From assembly GCA_964368425.1 (NCBI GenBank), contig CAYJAP010000027.1, positions 1 to 9,359 of the forward strand: 9,359 nt of DNA, in the 5' to 3' direction. This document shows, piece after piece, positions 1-7,117 of the stretch. The translations under genes and the position numbers were made by a program. The first letter of the stretch is position 1. Every line of letters starts with the position of its first letter. The notes beneath the pieces were generated by a model. The model had not been told where the DNA came from, did no database searches, and saw nothing but the letters and a program-made list of their open reading frames with translations. Source of the DNA: CAYJAP01 sp964368425. GTDB lineage: Bacteria > Bacillota > Clostridia > Christensenellales > UBA1242.

Positions 1-29
1 GCATAATGTTAGTAAGACTCTTTTATTTA

Positions 30-2003
30 TTACCAACGACCGCCACCACCGCCGCCGAACCCGCCGCCGGAGAAACCTCCACCGCCGAACCCACCGCCGC
101 CGAACCCACCGCCGCCGTTTCCTCTAGACATGTAAGGTCTGATCACACTAGGTACGCTTCTGGCAAACGAATTAAACACATTCATAAATAAGAAGAAAGA
201 GAATGCATCTGCGCCGTTGTAATCTATCCAAGATGGAGAAGGCATAGCTAGCCCCTCAAATTTTTTAATAAATTCTCGGTTTATACCTAGAACATAAGCG
301 TACGGTAACACGTTGTAAAAATATTCAGGATCTTCTTTAACGAGCACTTTCAGTCTTTCAGTTTCGGTCAAACGCAAGGTTCTTTCAAAGCCAAAGACTT
401 TACCCAACGTTGGTAGGTACTCTTTCTTGTATTTTATAGATAATGAGGTTAACACAAATAATATTGATCCAACCGCACCAAATAAATATATAACTACTGG
501 CCAGACTATAGAGCTGTCGTGCCAACCGGAGAAGAGGATTGCGTATGCTGCAAAAGTAAGAACCAGCGTCGCAAATATGCAGGTGCCCAGCAATACTTTT
601 CTGGTAAACCTTACCTTGGTACAAGCCACAGATACTATAGTAGCAAGACAAATCGCTCCTAAAATCCAAAATACTCTAATTAAATTTAGTAACCCTAATA
701 TAAAGAAATTAACTTCCACTAATATAATTGCTATCATAAAAAGAACATACGGGATCGCCGCCATAAACATAGACGGGATTGAAAACCTTGTACCCACTTC
801 CATACCGATTGTCTGTAGTGCTGCCGGCAAACCCTGTTGTGCAGACGGAGTTTCTATCACATCTTTTGTTGTTATTGTCTTTTTTGGCTCCGTCGGCGTT
901 GCTTTACTGAATAAATTCAGAATATTATCAAAAATAATTTTGTGAGCCTGTCTTTCATCACTAGGTAAATCTGCAATTTTTTCAACAAACAATGTCTTGC
1001 TGTCATCAATATTTATCTTTAGATACCCTTTGTTCGCCCAATATACCACCATCGACGCGACATCTTTTCCCTCAATGTGTCCTGAAAAATATTTCTTTAG
1101 CTGCAGCGGTGTCATGTCATCAGGAGGATAAAACTCAACGGTCTCTACCGGCTTGAATTTTCCTACATTTGCAATAAATAGAATTATTGCCCATAGTAAG
1201 GATATGGCCAGCACACACAGTGCTGCAATTTGCATACTTGATAGATTATGGGCAACAATGTCGGTGTAGTATCCCTGAGGTAATTCTATACGACTAGTCA
1301 GTGCGTTACCCATTTTTAGAACACCATTTAAATATCCGACAATTCTTGTATCTGTAAAATCAGTGAAGGTTATATTAGCCTTGTCCGTTGAGCCTAATTC
1401 GCCGGAGTAAAAGAATATCTTTTCTGTGTCTATAGGCTTAGGCATGGTTATATTAAAAGAGACTCTCTGAATATCCTGTGTCCAACCTACTCCAATAATG
1501 TTTAGATAAAACTCATCAAATTCAGAAAACCTGTCATCTCCTATTGTCAAAATATATTCCAGCTTATATTCTTGAGTTGTACCGTTAACCAGTGTATCTT
1601 CATCACCAAAACGCATGATACCTATACCATCTTCCTTATGTAGGGCTACTTTGTGACCACTTAGTATTTTAACGTTAGGCATATTAACCGAGTACACAGC
1701 CTTGTTCACTTCACCATCTATTTCACGAACCACCTGCTGAGAAAGAGGAATATATCTGTAAATTCCGCGCGCAGGTCCAGCCTCTACTGTTGCCAGAAAA
1801 TTAACCTGTATTGTCTCCTTTATAAGGTACGAATTATCTTCCTGTACAACAACATCGACATGAAAGTTTGAGATAGTGTATCCCGTGTCCTGCTCTGCAA
1901 AATCATCAAAGCTAGGCAAAAACCAACCGTCATAGCGGATAAAAAAGCTACAAACAACGGCGATAACAACAACTAATGAATATAGGTATAAGCTCTTTTT
2001 CAT
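30..2003 (-). CDS. DUF2207 family multi-pass membrane protein with Gly-rich tail
   Basis: 657-aa membrane protein of the DUF2207 family; molecular role unknown, often found beside LemA as here. An N-terminal hydrophobic segment (about 4-22) is a signal anchor. The extracytoplasmic domain (about 40-250) shows the family hallmarks RGIYRYIP (79-86) and a NIIGVGW block (168-174). Transmembrane segments follow at about 257-281, 411-461 (two) and 468-522 (two). Between them is the cytosolic signature PPDDMTPLQLKKYF (293-306) leading to WANKGYLKI (322-330). EDPEYFYNVLPYAYVLGI (557-574) is another family block. The protein ends in repeated GGGGF units and RW. GTG at 2009 could also start it, but that codon overlaps the AAAGGTG ribosome binding site, so ATG at 2003 is preferred. 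It lies 67 bases downstream of lemA, across a terminator-like hairpin. Family assignment is secure; function is not. Confidence 0.9.
   Translation of the reverse strand: MKKSLYLYSLVVVIAVVCSFFIRYDGWFLPSFDDFAEQDTGYTISNFHVDVVVQEDNSYLIKETIQVNFLATVEAGPARGIYRYIPLSQQVVREIDGEVNKAVYSVNMPNVKILSGHKVALHKEDGIGIMRFGDEDTLVNGTTQEYKLEYILTIGDDRFSEFDEFYLNIIGVGWTQDIQRVSFNITMPKPIDTEKIFFYSGELGSTDKANITFTDFTDTRIVGYLNGVLKMGNALTSRIELPQGYYTDIVAHNLSSMQIAALCVLAISLLWAIILFIANVGKFKPVETVEFYPPDDMTPLQLKKYFSGHIEGKDVASMVVYWANKGYLKINIDDSKTLFVEKIADLPSDERQAHKIIFDNILNLFSKATPTEPKKTITTKDVIETPSAQQGLPAALQTIGMEVGTRFSIPSMFMAAIPYVLFMIAIILVEVNFFILGLLNLIRVFWILGAICLATIVSVACTKVRFTRKVLLGTCIFATLVLTFAAYAILFSGWHDSSIVWPVVIYLFGAVGSILFVLTSLSIKYKKEYLPTLGKVFGFERTLRLTETERLKVLVKEDPEYFYNVLPYAYVLGINREFIKKFEGLAMPSPSWIDYNGADAFSFFLFMNVFNSFARSVPSVIRPYMSRGNGGGGFGGGGFGGGGFSGGGFGGGGGGRW
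54..113 (-). repeat. 15-bp tandem repeat encoding GGGGF units
   Basis: Four 15-bp units lie in frame inside the 3' end of the DUF2207 gene. Units 84-98 and 99-113 are identical (plus strand GCCGAACCCACCGCC). Unit 54-68 differs at one base, and unit 69-83 is degenerate, encoding GGGFS rather than GGGGF. The stretch is strikingly GC-rich compared with the AT-rich surroundings. Gly-rich tails are common in DUF2207 proteins, and such repeats can change in copy number by slippage. Confidence 0.85.
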
Positions 2004-2029
2004 AGACACCTTTCGAAATTATTTGAGTA

Positions 2030-2066
2030 TAAGAAAAACTATATGTCCCTTGTCTGGACATATAGT
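2030..2066 (-). terminator. Hairpin terminator between lemA and the DUF2207 gene
   Basis: Read on the minus strand, ACTATATGTCC (2066-2056) pairs perfectly with GGACATATAGT (2048-2038) around a 7-nt loop, giving an 11-bp stem. TTTTCTT follows. It starts 5 bases after the lemA stop codon. The U-tract is short and interrupted, so read-through into the DUF2207 gene is plausible. A TATACT hexamer (2031-2026) just downstream could be a -10 box, but no good -35 accompanies it. Confidence 0.75.
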
Positions 2067-2070
2067 CAAT

Positions 2071-2634
2071 TTAGAAATTTACTGAAACGTTCTTTCTTTC
2101 TGTTACTTCTATTTCAAACATAGGCTTACGTTCAAACTTAAACATCTTTGCAATAATATTTGAAGGAAAAACATCTATCCTATTATTGTATGTTTTAACT
2201 GTTGCGTTATAATATTTTCTTGCGTTAGAGATATCCACCTCAATCGCCTGTAGCTGCTTTTGCAAATCCATAAAACTTGCATTTGCCTGCAACGCTGGAT
2301 AATTTTCACTTAAAGCGAATAGAGATTTTAACGAGTCAGATAACATGTTCTCGTTTTTTCCTCGCTCTACAGATGTCTTAGATTTCATAGCCATGTTACG
2401 AGCCTTGATAACATTTTCAAGAGTCTCTTTCTCATGTTTTGCGTATCCTTTTACTGTGTTTACAAGATTTGGAACTAAATCGTATCTTTTCTTCATGTAA
2501 ACGTCCATCGTTGAAAATCCTTCTTCAACTTGGTTTCTTTGTCTTACCAAAGAGTTGTAGAACCCTATTACGGCAAGTACTCCTATTAATAGAAGTCCAC
2601 CTATAACCCCTAGCGTGATATATAATGCTAACAT
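2071..2634 (-). CDS. lemA: LemA family membrane protein
   Basis: 187-aa LemA-family protein: one N-terminal transmembrane segment (about 4-25), then a long helical domain. The diagnostic LemA stretch is clear: YNSLVRQRNQVEEGFSTMDV (26-45), then KKRYDLVPNLVNTVKGYAKHE (48-68), with the ARN of the conserved region near 78-80. Length matches the family. The start is ATG with a strong GGGGGAGGAG ribosome binding site a few bases upstream. LemA proteins are small single-pass envelope proteins of unresolved function, frequently encoded next to DUF2207 proteins. The order serS, lemA, DUF2207 is same-strand, but hairpin and promoter signals suggest separately controlled units. Confidence 0.95.
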   Translation of the reverse strand: MLALYITLGVIGGLLLIGVLAVIGFYNSLVRQRNQVEEGFSTMDVYMKKRYDLVPNLVNTVKGYAKHEKETLENVIKARNMAMKSKTSVERGKNENMLSDSLKSLFALSENYPALQANASFMDLQKQLQAIEVDISNARKYYNATVKTYNNRIDVFPSNIIAKMFKFERKPMFEIEVTERKNVSVNF

Positions 2635-2669
2635 ATCTCCTCCCCCATACTTTTGTTTTCCTTTATATT

Positions 2670-2699
2670 AATATACTACTATTATATATGATATCACAA
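2670..2699 (-). promoter_or_regulatory. Possible lemA promoter
   Basis: The 93-bp gap between serS and lemA contains minus-strand TTGTGA (2699-2694) and TATATT (2675-2670) separated by 18 bp. A perfect TATAAT (2686-2681) also overlaps the region, but no convincing -35 stands 16-18 bp upstream of it. Either could transcribe lemA. The sequence is very AT-rich, so chance hexamers are a real risk. Confidence 0.4.
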
Positions 2700-2727
2700 G
2701 TTTTAATGCTCGACAACAAAACAAATA

Positions 2728-4011
2728 CTATTTTTTGCATTCGAGCTTTTTCAACCCACCCATGTACGGTTGTAATACTGCAGGAATATTTACACTACCA
2801 TCTGCGTTTTGAAACTGCTCTAACATTGCTGGAAATACCCTAGATGTTGCTAACCCACTGGCATTTAGCGTGTGAACAAACTCTAGCTTTTGAGTATTTT
2901 TAGCTCTGTATCTAGTGTTAGTACGTCTCGCTTGATACTCCCTAGCAGTAGATGCTGAAGACACTTCTTTATATATACCCATGCTTGGTATCCATACTTC
3001 TATATCGTAAGTCCTTGCCATACTAGCACTACAATCAGCTGCCGCCAGTTTACTTAGCTGATAGTGCAACCCTAGCTTTTCTACCAAAGACTGGGCTTTT
3101 TTCACAAGTTCATCGAAAGCCTGCTCACCCTGTTCTTTAGTTGTATACTGTACCATTTCCACTTTATTAAACTGATGTCCTCTAATCATTCCACGCTCTT
3201 CCGTTCTGTAACTTCCCGCCTCACGTCTGAAACATGGAGTATAGCCCGCAAGTTTCTTTGGCAAATCTTCTTCGTTTAGAATTTCATTTCTATACAAATT
3301 AACTAAAGCTGTTTCGGCAGTTGGCAATAGAAACTTATTCCCAACGCCTTTATTATCTATCCAATAAACGTCGTCTTCAAATTTAGGGAATTGCCCTGCA
3401 CCGAATCCGCATTCGTAGTTCAACATGTGTGGCAGTAATAAAAACTCATAACCGTCTTTAACATGTTCATCTATAAAGAAGTTTAACAACGCCCATTCTA
3501 ATCTCGCTCCCAGTCCGGTGTAAATCCAAGAACCATTACCTGCCAACTTCACCCCTCTTTCGTAGTCTATTAATCCTAGTTTATCGCATAACTCGATGTG
3601 TGACTTAGGAGCAAATCCGAACGTCGGTTTTTTACCGAAAGTATATATTATCTCGTTGTTTTCTTTTCCCCCAGCTAACAAATCGTCATCTGGAGTATTA
3701 GGCAATCCATACAGAAAGCTATTCATAGCAGTTGTTATTATTTCTATCTTTTTGTCCAACTTTTCTATATCTATATTAACCTTTTTCATCTCAGCAAAAA
3801 TCGTAGTAACGTCTTTACCTTCTTTCTTATACTGTGGAACTGCCGCACTAATTTTATTTTTCTTGGCTTTTAACTGCTCCACCTTTGTTTGCAACGCTCT
3901 TCTATCAACATCTTGTTTTAGAAACTCCGTGAAGTCCACCTTGCACTCTTTTTTTGCTAACGCCTTTTCAATCTCTTTTGCGTTCGCTCTAATTGCATTT
4001 ATATCTAACAT
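2728..4011 (-). CDS. serS: Serine--tRNA ligase
   Basis: 427-aa class II aminoacyl-tRNA synthetase that charges tRNA-Ser with serine using ATP in the cytosol. Residues about 30-100 form the lysine-rich coiled-coil arm that grips the long variable arm of tRNA-Ser. The catalytic core follows: motif 1 region around 159-195, TAETALVNLYRNEIL (231-245), motif 2 with FRREAGSYRTEERGMIRGHQ (261-280), TYDIEVWIP (334-342), QARRTNTRYR (360-369), and motif 3 with LNASGLATSR (382-391) ending NIPAVLQPYMGG (408-419). Length is normal. The ATG has AAGGAG (4025-4020) 8 bases upstream. Two active-site strips are atypical: AAADCSAS (323-330), where GD-type residues are usual, and SSASTAREYQ (351-360), where SSCSN-type is usual. 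Expression is controlled by the T-box leader upstream. Confidence 0.96.
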   Translation of the reverse strand: MLDINAIRANAKEIEKALAKKECKVDFTEFLKQDVDRRALQTKVEQLKAKKNKISAAVPQYKKEGKDVTTIFAEMKKVNIDIEKLDKKIEIITTAMNSFLYGLPNTPDDDLLAGGKENNEIIYTFGKKPTFGFAPKSHIELCDKLGLIDYERGVKLAGNGSWIYTGLGARLEWALLNFFIDEHVKDGYEFLLLPHMLNYECGFGAGQFPKFEDDVYWIDNKGVGNKFLLPTAETALVNLYRNEILNEEDLPKKLAGYTPCFRREAGSYRTEERGMIRGHQFNKVEMVQYTTKEQGEQAFDELVKKAQSLVEKLGLHYQLSKLAAADCSASMARTYDIEVWIPSMGIYKEVSSASTAREYQARRTNTRYRAKNTQKLEFVHTLNASGLATSRVFPAMLEQFQNADGSVNIPAVLQPYMGGLKKLECKK

Positions 4012-4113
4012 TTTTTATTCTCCTTAATTTTATTTTAATATTTATACAAGCAAAAACTATCCCCTAAGGGAAACATCAATTTTTATTAATATTGTTTTTA
4101 CTCCTATAAACAT

Positions 4114-4146
4114 AAAAAACCTCCAAACAAAATACTGTTTAGAGGT
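4114..4146 (-). terminator. T-box intrinsic terminator
   Basis: On the minus strand, ACCTCTAAACA (4146-4136) pairs with TGTTTGGAGGT (4129-4119), an 11-bp stem with one G-U/A-C style irregularity and a 6-nt loop, followed by TTTTTT. It forms when tRNA-Ser is charged. Its 5' arm (CTCTAA) is shared with the antiterminator helix. About 100 bases of AT-rich spacer with no recognised gene separate it from serS. Confidence 0.92.
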
Positions 4147-4340
4147 GATAAATCTTTACCACGGTACCACTCTAATTGAACCAAGTTCCGCTCATTTTCT
4201 ACAACTGCTGTTGTGTAGTCAACCCAACTCATCGTTAGTGCCTCCCGGGTGGAGATAATATCCCTCTTATTTGCTCTCACCAACCGCAAACTCTCTACAA
4301 AGTCTAAGATATTAATAGCCCTTTCATCGGCAATTTAATT
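4114..4340 (-). promoter_or_regulatory. Serine T-box riboswitch leader of serS
   Basis: Minus-strand leader RNA that senses uncharged tRNA-Ser and controls serS transcription. Near the expected start is GCCGATGAAAGGG. The distal Stem I shows AGAGAG, then TTTGC-GGTTGGTGAGA-GCAAA, which is the conserved AG bulge and terminal loop. A Ser specifier lies in ATCTCCACC. TCC (4253-4251), followed by A, is the likeliest codon; the overlapping TCT is also Ser. The T-box core TGGTACCGTGG (4169-4159) pairs with the tRNA acceptor end. TTAGAG just before it can pair with CTCTAA, forming the antiterminator and sequestering the left arm of the terminator. A short open frame covering this RNA is not a gene. 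Confidence 0.93.
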
Positions 4341-4346
4341 ACACTA

Positions 4347-4375
4347 ATATTAACATACCGCATATATACTGTCAA
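4347..4375 (-). promoter_or_regulatory. Consensus promoter of the serS T-box leader
   Basis: Minus-strand TTGACA (4375-4370), a 17-bp spacer, and TAATAT (4352-4347). The -35 is perfect, the spacing optimal, and the -10 has TAxxAT-like form. Transcription should start near 4340, exactly where the T-box leader begins. This fits a strong constitutive housekeeping promoter, with regulation left to the T-box. Confidence 0.88.
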
Positions 4376-4437
4376 CACTTCTTTAGATTGAACTGAAAAA
4401 TATTATCGCCTACCATTAATTTGCAGAAGGTCACCTA

Positions 4438-4465
4438 TTGACTTTTTGGATATTTTTAGTATAAT
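4438..4465 (+). promoter_or_regulatory. Promoter of the orphan exported-protein gene
   Basis: TTGACT (4438-4443), a 16-bp spacer, and a perfect TATAAT (4460-4465). Transcription should start near 4472, giving a roughly 50-nt leader. It is divergent from the serS promoter, with about 60 bp between the two -35 boxes. I see no operator-like repeat between them. Confidence 0.85.
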
Positions 4466-4523
4466 ATGTGTATAAAACTCGAAAATACTCGTTGAGAAAA
4501 TATATAAAAGGGGGTCAAAACAT

Positions 4524-5516
4524 ATGCGTAAGGTTATCAATATAGTAATCCTTCTGATTTTAGTTGTATCTGCGACGCTATATGGCATAAAGATAAACTC
4601 CCGAGACACAGTTTTCGCGGGTGTTGACTCAAAATACGATGAATCGCTAATAAGTGATTTGCAAGGCATATTAGGTGAACAGGAGCGACTACAATCTATC
4701 AAAGATAGAAATAATGAAATTAACAACAACACTGGAGGCGGATCATCTGACGGTGAAGACGACGATCAATACAGCTCCGTGCTATATACAGACTTCTTTG
4801 AACTGTTCGCGGCAACTTCTGCTAGAACATCAGCATGGAAGAACTTAGAGGTACGATCTACAGGAAGCTTGAGGGCAGACGGTTCTATTAACGGAGTATC
4901 TCAGTCGGTTTCTGGAATACCAAAGATGCTGATGCAGAAAAATTCTTCCGGACATAAATATTTAAGATATCAAGTGCTCAACCTTGATTTACCATATCTG
5001 GGAAGAGTTCATGGAGAAAATAAATACTTCTTCGCTGGCTCGAAATACAACATTTCACAGTGGGGAGAAAGATACTCTCTTACAAATGTCGCATTCATGA
5101 ATAAATACGATTATAAAATTGGCGACTTCTTCTACGATCTGACCGCTGAAAACACAAATGTTGATTTGTTCTCATACGACGCTAATAGCCAAAAGTATAC
5201 TGCAAGAGTACACTTGAAGTCATCTAATGGTAATGCAAAAGGAACAGAGAAATACGTTAAGTTCTTAGAAGGGTTCTGTTCAAATAGTGTAATAAACGAC
5301 GTTAGAATTGTTCTACCTTCTGTATCACTATCATTCATCATAGACAAAACATGTAAGTTCGTCTCAATCACAACCAATGAAGTATGGGATGGCGGATTAA
5401 CATGGACAGAAAAAACTATGGGAAACATAGACGTAAAATTAAAAATATACTTAAACTTCTTACAAACATATACTTATAAGACAGGGTATTTTGAAACTAA
5501 TAAATACTACACCTAA
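4524..5516 (+). CDS. Exported or membrane-anchored protein of unknown function
   Basis: 330-aa protein that I do not recognise. Residues 1-22 are a short basic start (MRK) plus a long hydrophobic stretch, a signal peptide or N-terminal anchor. There is no lipobox cysteine. VFA/G at 30-33 is a possible signal peptidase site. A helical, charged region (about 37-66) leads to a flexible linker rich in Asn, Gly, Ser and Asp (67-82). The remaining roughly 245 residues are rich in Tyr, Phe, Ser, Asn and Lys and look beta-rich, ending in alternating hydrophobic strands (about 255-312). Only two cysteines occur (252, 277), which could form a disulphide outside the cell. The ATG has AAGGGGGT (4508-4515) 8 bases upstream. 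It is transcribed alone from a strong promoter. Real gene: high confidence; role: unknown. Confidence 0.85.
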   Translation: MRKVINIVILLILVVSATLYGIKINSRDTVFAGVDSKYDESLISDLQGILGEQERLQSIKDRNNEINNNTGGGSSDGEDDDQYSSVLYTDFFELFAATSARTSAWKNLEVRSTGSLRADGSINGVSQSVSGIPKMLMQKNSSGHKYLRYQVLNLDLPYLGRVHGENKYFFAGSKYNISQWGERYSLTNVAFMNKYDYKIGDFFYDLTAENTNVDLFSYDANSQKYTARVHLKSSNGNAKGTEKYVKFLEGFCSNSVINDVRIVLPSVSLSFIIDKTCKFVSITTNEVWDGGLTWTEKTMGNIDVKLKIYLNFLQTYTYKTGYFETNKYYT

Positions 5517-5551
5517 AATAAAAGCACTATTAATCTAGTGCTTTTTATTTT
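5514..5551. terminator. Bidirectional terminator shared by converging genes
   Basis: AAAGCACTA (5521-5529) and TAGTGCTTT (5536-5544) form a 9-bp perfect stem with a 6-nt loop. T-rich tracts lie on both sides (TTTATTTTT on plus, TTTATTTTA on minus). It ends the plus-strand orphan gene and the minus-strand ychF unit. The TAG stop of the minus-strand gene (5537-5535) lies at the loop/stem edge. Confidence 0.9.
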
Positions 5552-5876
5552 TCTCAATAGGTTTTTTGATAGACGTATCTTTCACCTGTTTGCTTTTTAT
5601 AGCCACGTCTTTGGGAGATGCTTTATCTTTCACTTGCTTGCTACCTTTTTTGGTTTTTAGATCTAATTTTTTGATTATCTTATTTAGATACACTCGCTGT
5701 GCTTTTTGTAAAATCTTAACGTCGTTCTTATCATAACTACCAAAAAATGATGCCTGTACACCACCTTCGTTATTTAAGAAGATGCTCAAGACGGTACAGC
5801 AATCTTGATTTAGTAATTCCTTCTTACCTTCTTTTACAGTGATATTAATATAGTTTGGGATATATTTCTCAGCCAT
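5535..5876 (-). CDS. Small lysine-rich protein of unknown function, downstream of ychF
   Basis: 113-aa protein that I do not recognise. Residues about 1-72 look like a small folded domain: beta-like segments (NITVKEGKKELL; TVLSIFLNN; VQASFFGSY), then a helix (50-70). A Cys-Cys pair sits at 26-27. The rest is a very basic, probably disordered tail in which SKQVKD occurs twice (79-84 and 95-100), ending NKKH. There is no signal peptide or membrane segment, so it is probably cytosolic, and the basic tail suggests nucleic-acid or ribosome contact (inference). The ATG lies 8 bases after the ychF stop. Its TAGGAG ribosome binding site includes that stop codon, so the two are co-transcribed and probably translationally coupled. 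Confidence 0.75.
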   Translation of the reverse strand: MAEKYIPNYINITVKEGKKELLNQDCCTVLSIFLNNEGGVQASFFGSYDKNDVKILQKAQRVYLNKIIKKLDLKTKKGSKQVKDKASPKDVAIKSKQVKDTSIKKPIEKNKKH

Positions 5877-5884
5877 AAACTCTC

Positions 5885-6973
5885 CTACACGTTAAATCTA
5901 AATAACATGACGTCTCCGTCGTGCACAACGTACTCTTTGCCCTCAACACGAACCTTGCCTTTTTCTTTTGCCTGTACATACCCTCCGCAAGCGACTAAGT
6001 CTTCGTATAATACTACCTCAGCTCGAATGAACCCTTTTTCAAAATCCGTATGAATCTTTCCAGCTGCGCCAGGAGCCTTTGTACCTTTGATAATCGTCCA
6101 AGCTCGAACCTCTTTCTCTCCCGCCGTCAGATAACTTATTAGCCCAAGTATCGAGTATCCCGCAACGATAAGCTTGTCCAATCCAGTAGTTTCTAACCCC
6201 AACTCTTGTGCAAAGAATTGTCTCTCTTCATCCTCTAATCCCGCCAGTTCTTCTTCTATCTTAGCGGACAAACGAATGCTCTCACTTCTCTCGCTCTTAG
6301 CTATTTCTTCCACTTGCTTAGCAAAACTTTCTTCGTACAAATCGGGGCTATCACTCATGTTGGCGATGTATATGACTGGTTTATCAGTTATAAGAAACAA
6401 ATTATCTATAACATCTCTCTCCTCAGGAGTGGCGACCATACCACGTACCGGCTTACTCTCATCAAGCCTCGCTTTAAGACGTAGCAAAACGTTTATCTCA
6501 AACTGCGCATCTTTACTGCCTGTCTTGAGCAACTTCTCCACCCTCTCGAACCGTTTGTTAACAGTCTCCATATCAGAAAGTATCAACTCTAAATTTATGA
6601 TTTCTATATCTCTAGTAGGATTAACCCCACCTTCCACGTGAGTAATATTTACATTTTCAAAACATCTTACCACGTGAACTATAGCATCCACCTGTCTTAT
6701 GTGACTTAAAAACTTATTGCCTAAACCTTCGCCTAAACTTGCTCCCTTCACCAATCCGGCGATATCCACAAACTCCACAACTGCGGGGGTTATTTTTTTT
6801 GTCTTGTACATCTCCCCCAGTACCTTAAGCCGCTCGTCAGGAACAGCAACCAGTCCGACGTTCGGCTCTATGGTACAGAAAGGATAGTTCTCACTTGGAA
6901 CTTTGTTTTTTGTTATCGCATTAAACAACGTGCTTTTTCCAACATTCGGAAGTCCTACAACGCCTAGTTTCAT
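5885..6973 (-). CDS. ychF: Redox-regulated ATPase YchF (Obg-family)
   Basis: 362-aa YchF/OLA1-type P-loop NTPase, a cytosolic ribosome-associated protein of the TRAFAC Obg family that hydrolyses ATP. The P-loop GLPNVGKST is at 7-15, the switch I region with PFCTIEPNVG at 31-40, and G3 as DIAGLVKGAS at 70-79. The usual helical coiled-coil insertion spans about 120-195. G4 is NMSD (205-208), where YchF proteins normally have NxxE. The C-terminal TGS domain includes AWTIIKGTKAPGAAGKIH (291-308), DFEKGFIRAEV (310-320) and DGDVMLFRF (352-360). Length is normal for the family. The ATG has TAGGAG 5 bases upstream. The gene is first in a two-gene unit and divergent from uppP. Confidence 0.96.
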   Translation of the reverse strand: MKLGVVGLPNVGKSTLFNAITKNKVPSENYPFCTIEPNVGLVAVPDERLKVLGEMYKTKKITPAVVEFVDIAGLVKGASLGEGLGNKFLSHIRQVDAIVHVVRCFENVNITHVEGGVNPTRDIEIINLELILSDMETVNKRFERVEKLLKTGSKDAQFEINVLLRLKARLDESKPVRGMVATPEERDVIDNLFLITDKPVIYIANMSDSPDLYEESFAKQVEEIAKSERSESIRLSAKIEEELAGLEDEERQFFAQELGLETTGLDKLIVAGYSILGLISYLTAGEKEVRAWTIIKGTKAPGAAGKIHTDFEKGFIRAEVVLYEDLVACGGYVQAKEKGKVRVEGKEYVVHDGDVMLFRFNV

Positions 6974-7004
6974 GTCTTCTCCTATAATCCAGTAATTCTG
7001 CTAT

Positions 7005-7032
7005 AGTATACACCATGGAATAAAAAAAACAA
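7005..7032 (-). promoter_or_regulatory. Probable ychF promoter
   Basis: Minus-strand TTGTTT (7032-7027), a 16-bp spacer, and TATACT (7010-7005). Start of transcription would be near 6998, giving a leader of about 25 nt. The -10 is good and the -35 is only partly matched. For the divergent uppP gene the region 7040-7106 is AT-rich with several TATATT-like hexamers, but none has a convincing -35. Confidence 0.6.
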
Positions 7033-7117
7033 AACTTTTTCTTCTTTTCACCGTAAAGGTAATTAATTTCCTTTTTTGCAAATATTATATTTAAATACAT
7101 GCTTTCAAGGAGTTGTC

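Noticed and set aside
6..191. Plus-strand frame rich in Ala, Thr and Pro
   Set aside because: It is the complement of the GGGGF repeat tail; the low-complexity peptide is an artefact.
427..945. 172-aa plus-strand open frame
   Set aside because: Antisense shadow of the DUF2207 gene, whose protein shows clear family motifs.
2708..2749. GCTCGA...TCGAGC inverted repeat at the end of serS
   Set aside because: Only 6 bp with a loop of about 30 bases and no T-run; not a convincing terminator.
4057..4113. Possible 18-codon leader peptide starting at the ATG right after the T-box terminator U-run
   Set aside because: No ribosome binding site before it, and no Ser-codon bias that would suggest attenuation.
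4104..4289. 61-aa open frame on the minus strand
   Set aside because: It lies entirely on the T-box leader and its terminator; the RNA structure explains the sequence and the peptide has no family features.
7076..7117. TTG start giving UppP 14 extra residues
   Set aside because: No ribosome binding site before TTG 7076; AAGGAG is correctly placed for GTG 7118, and the family begins near there.
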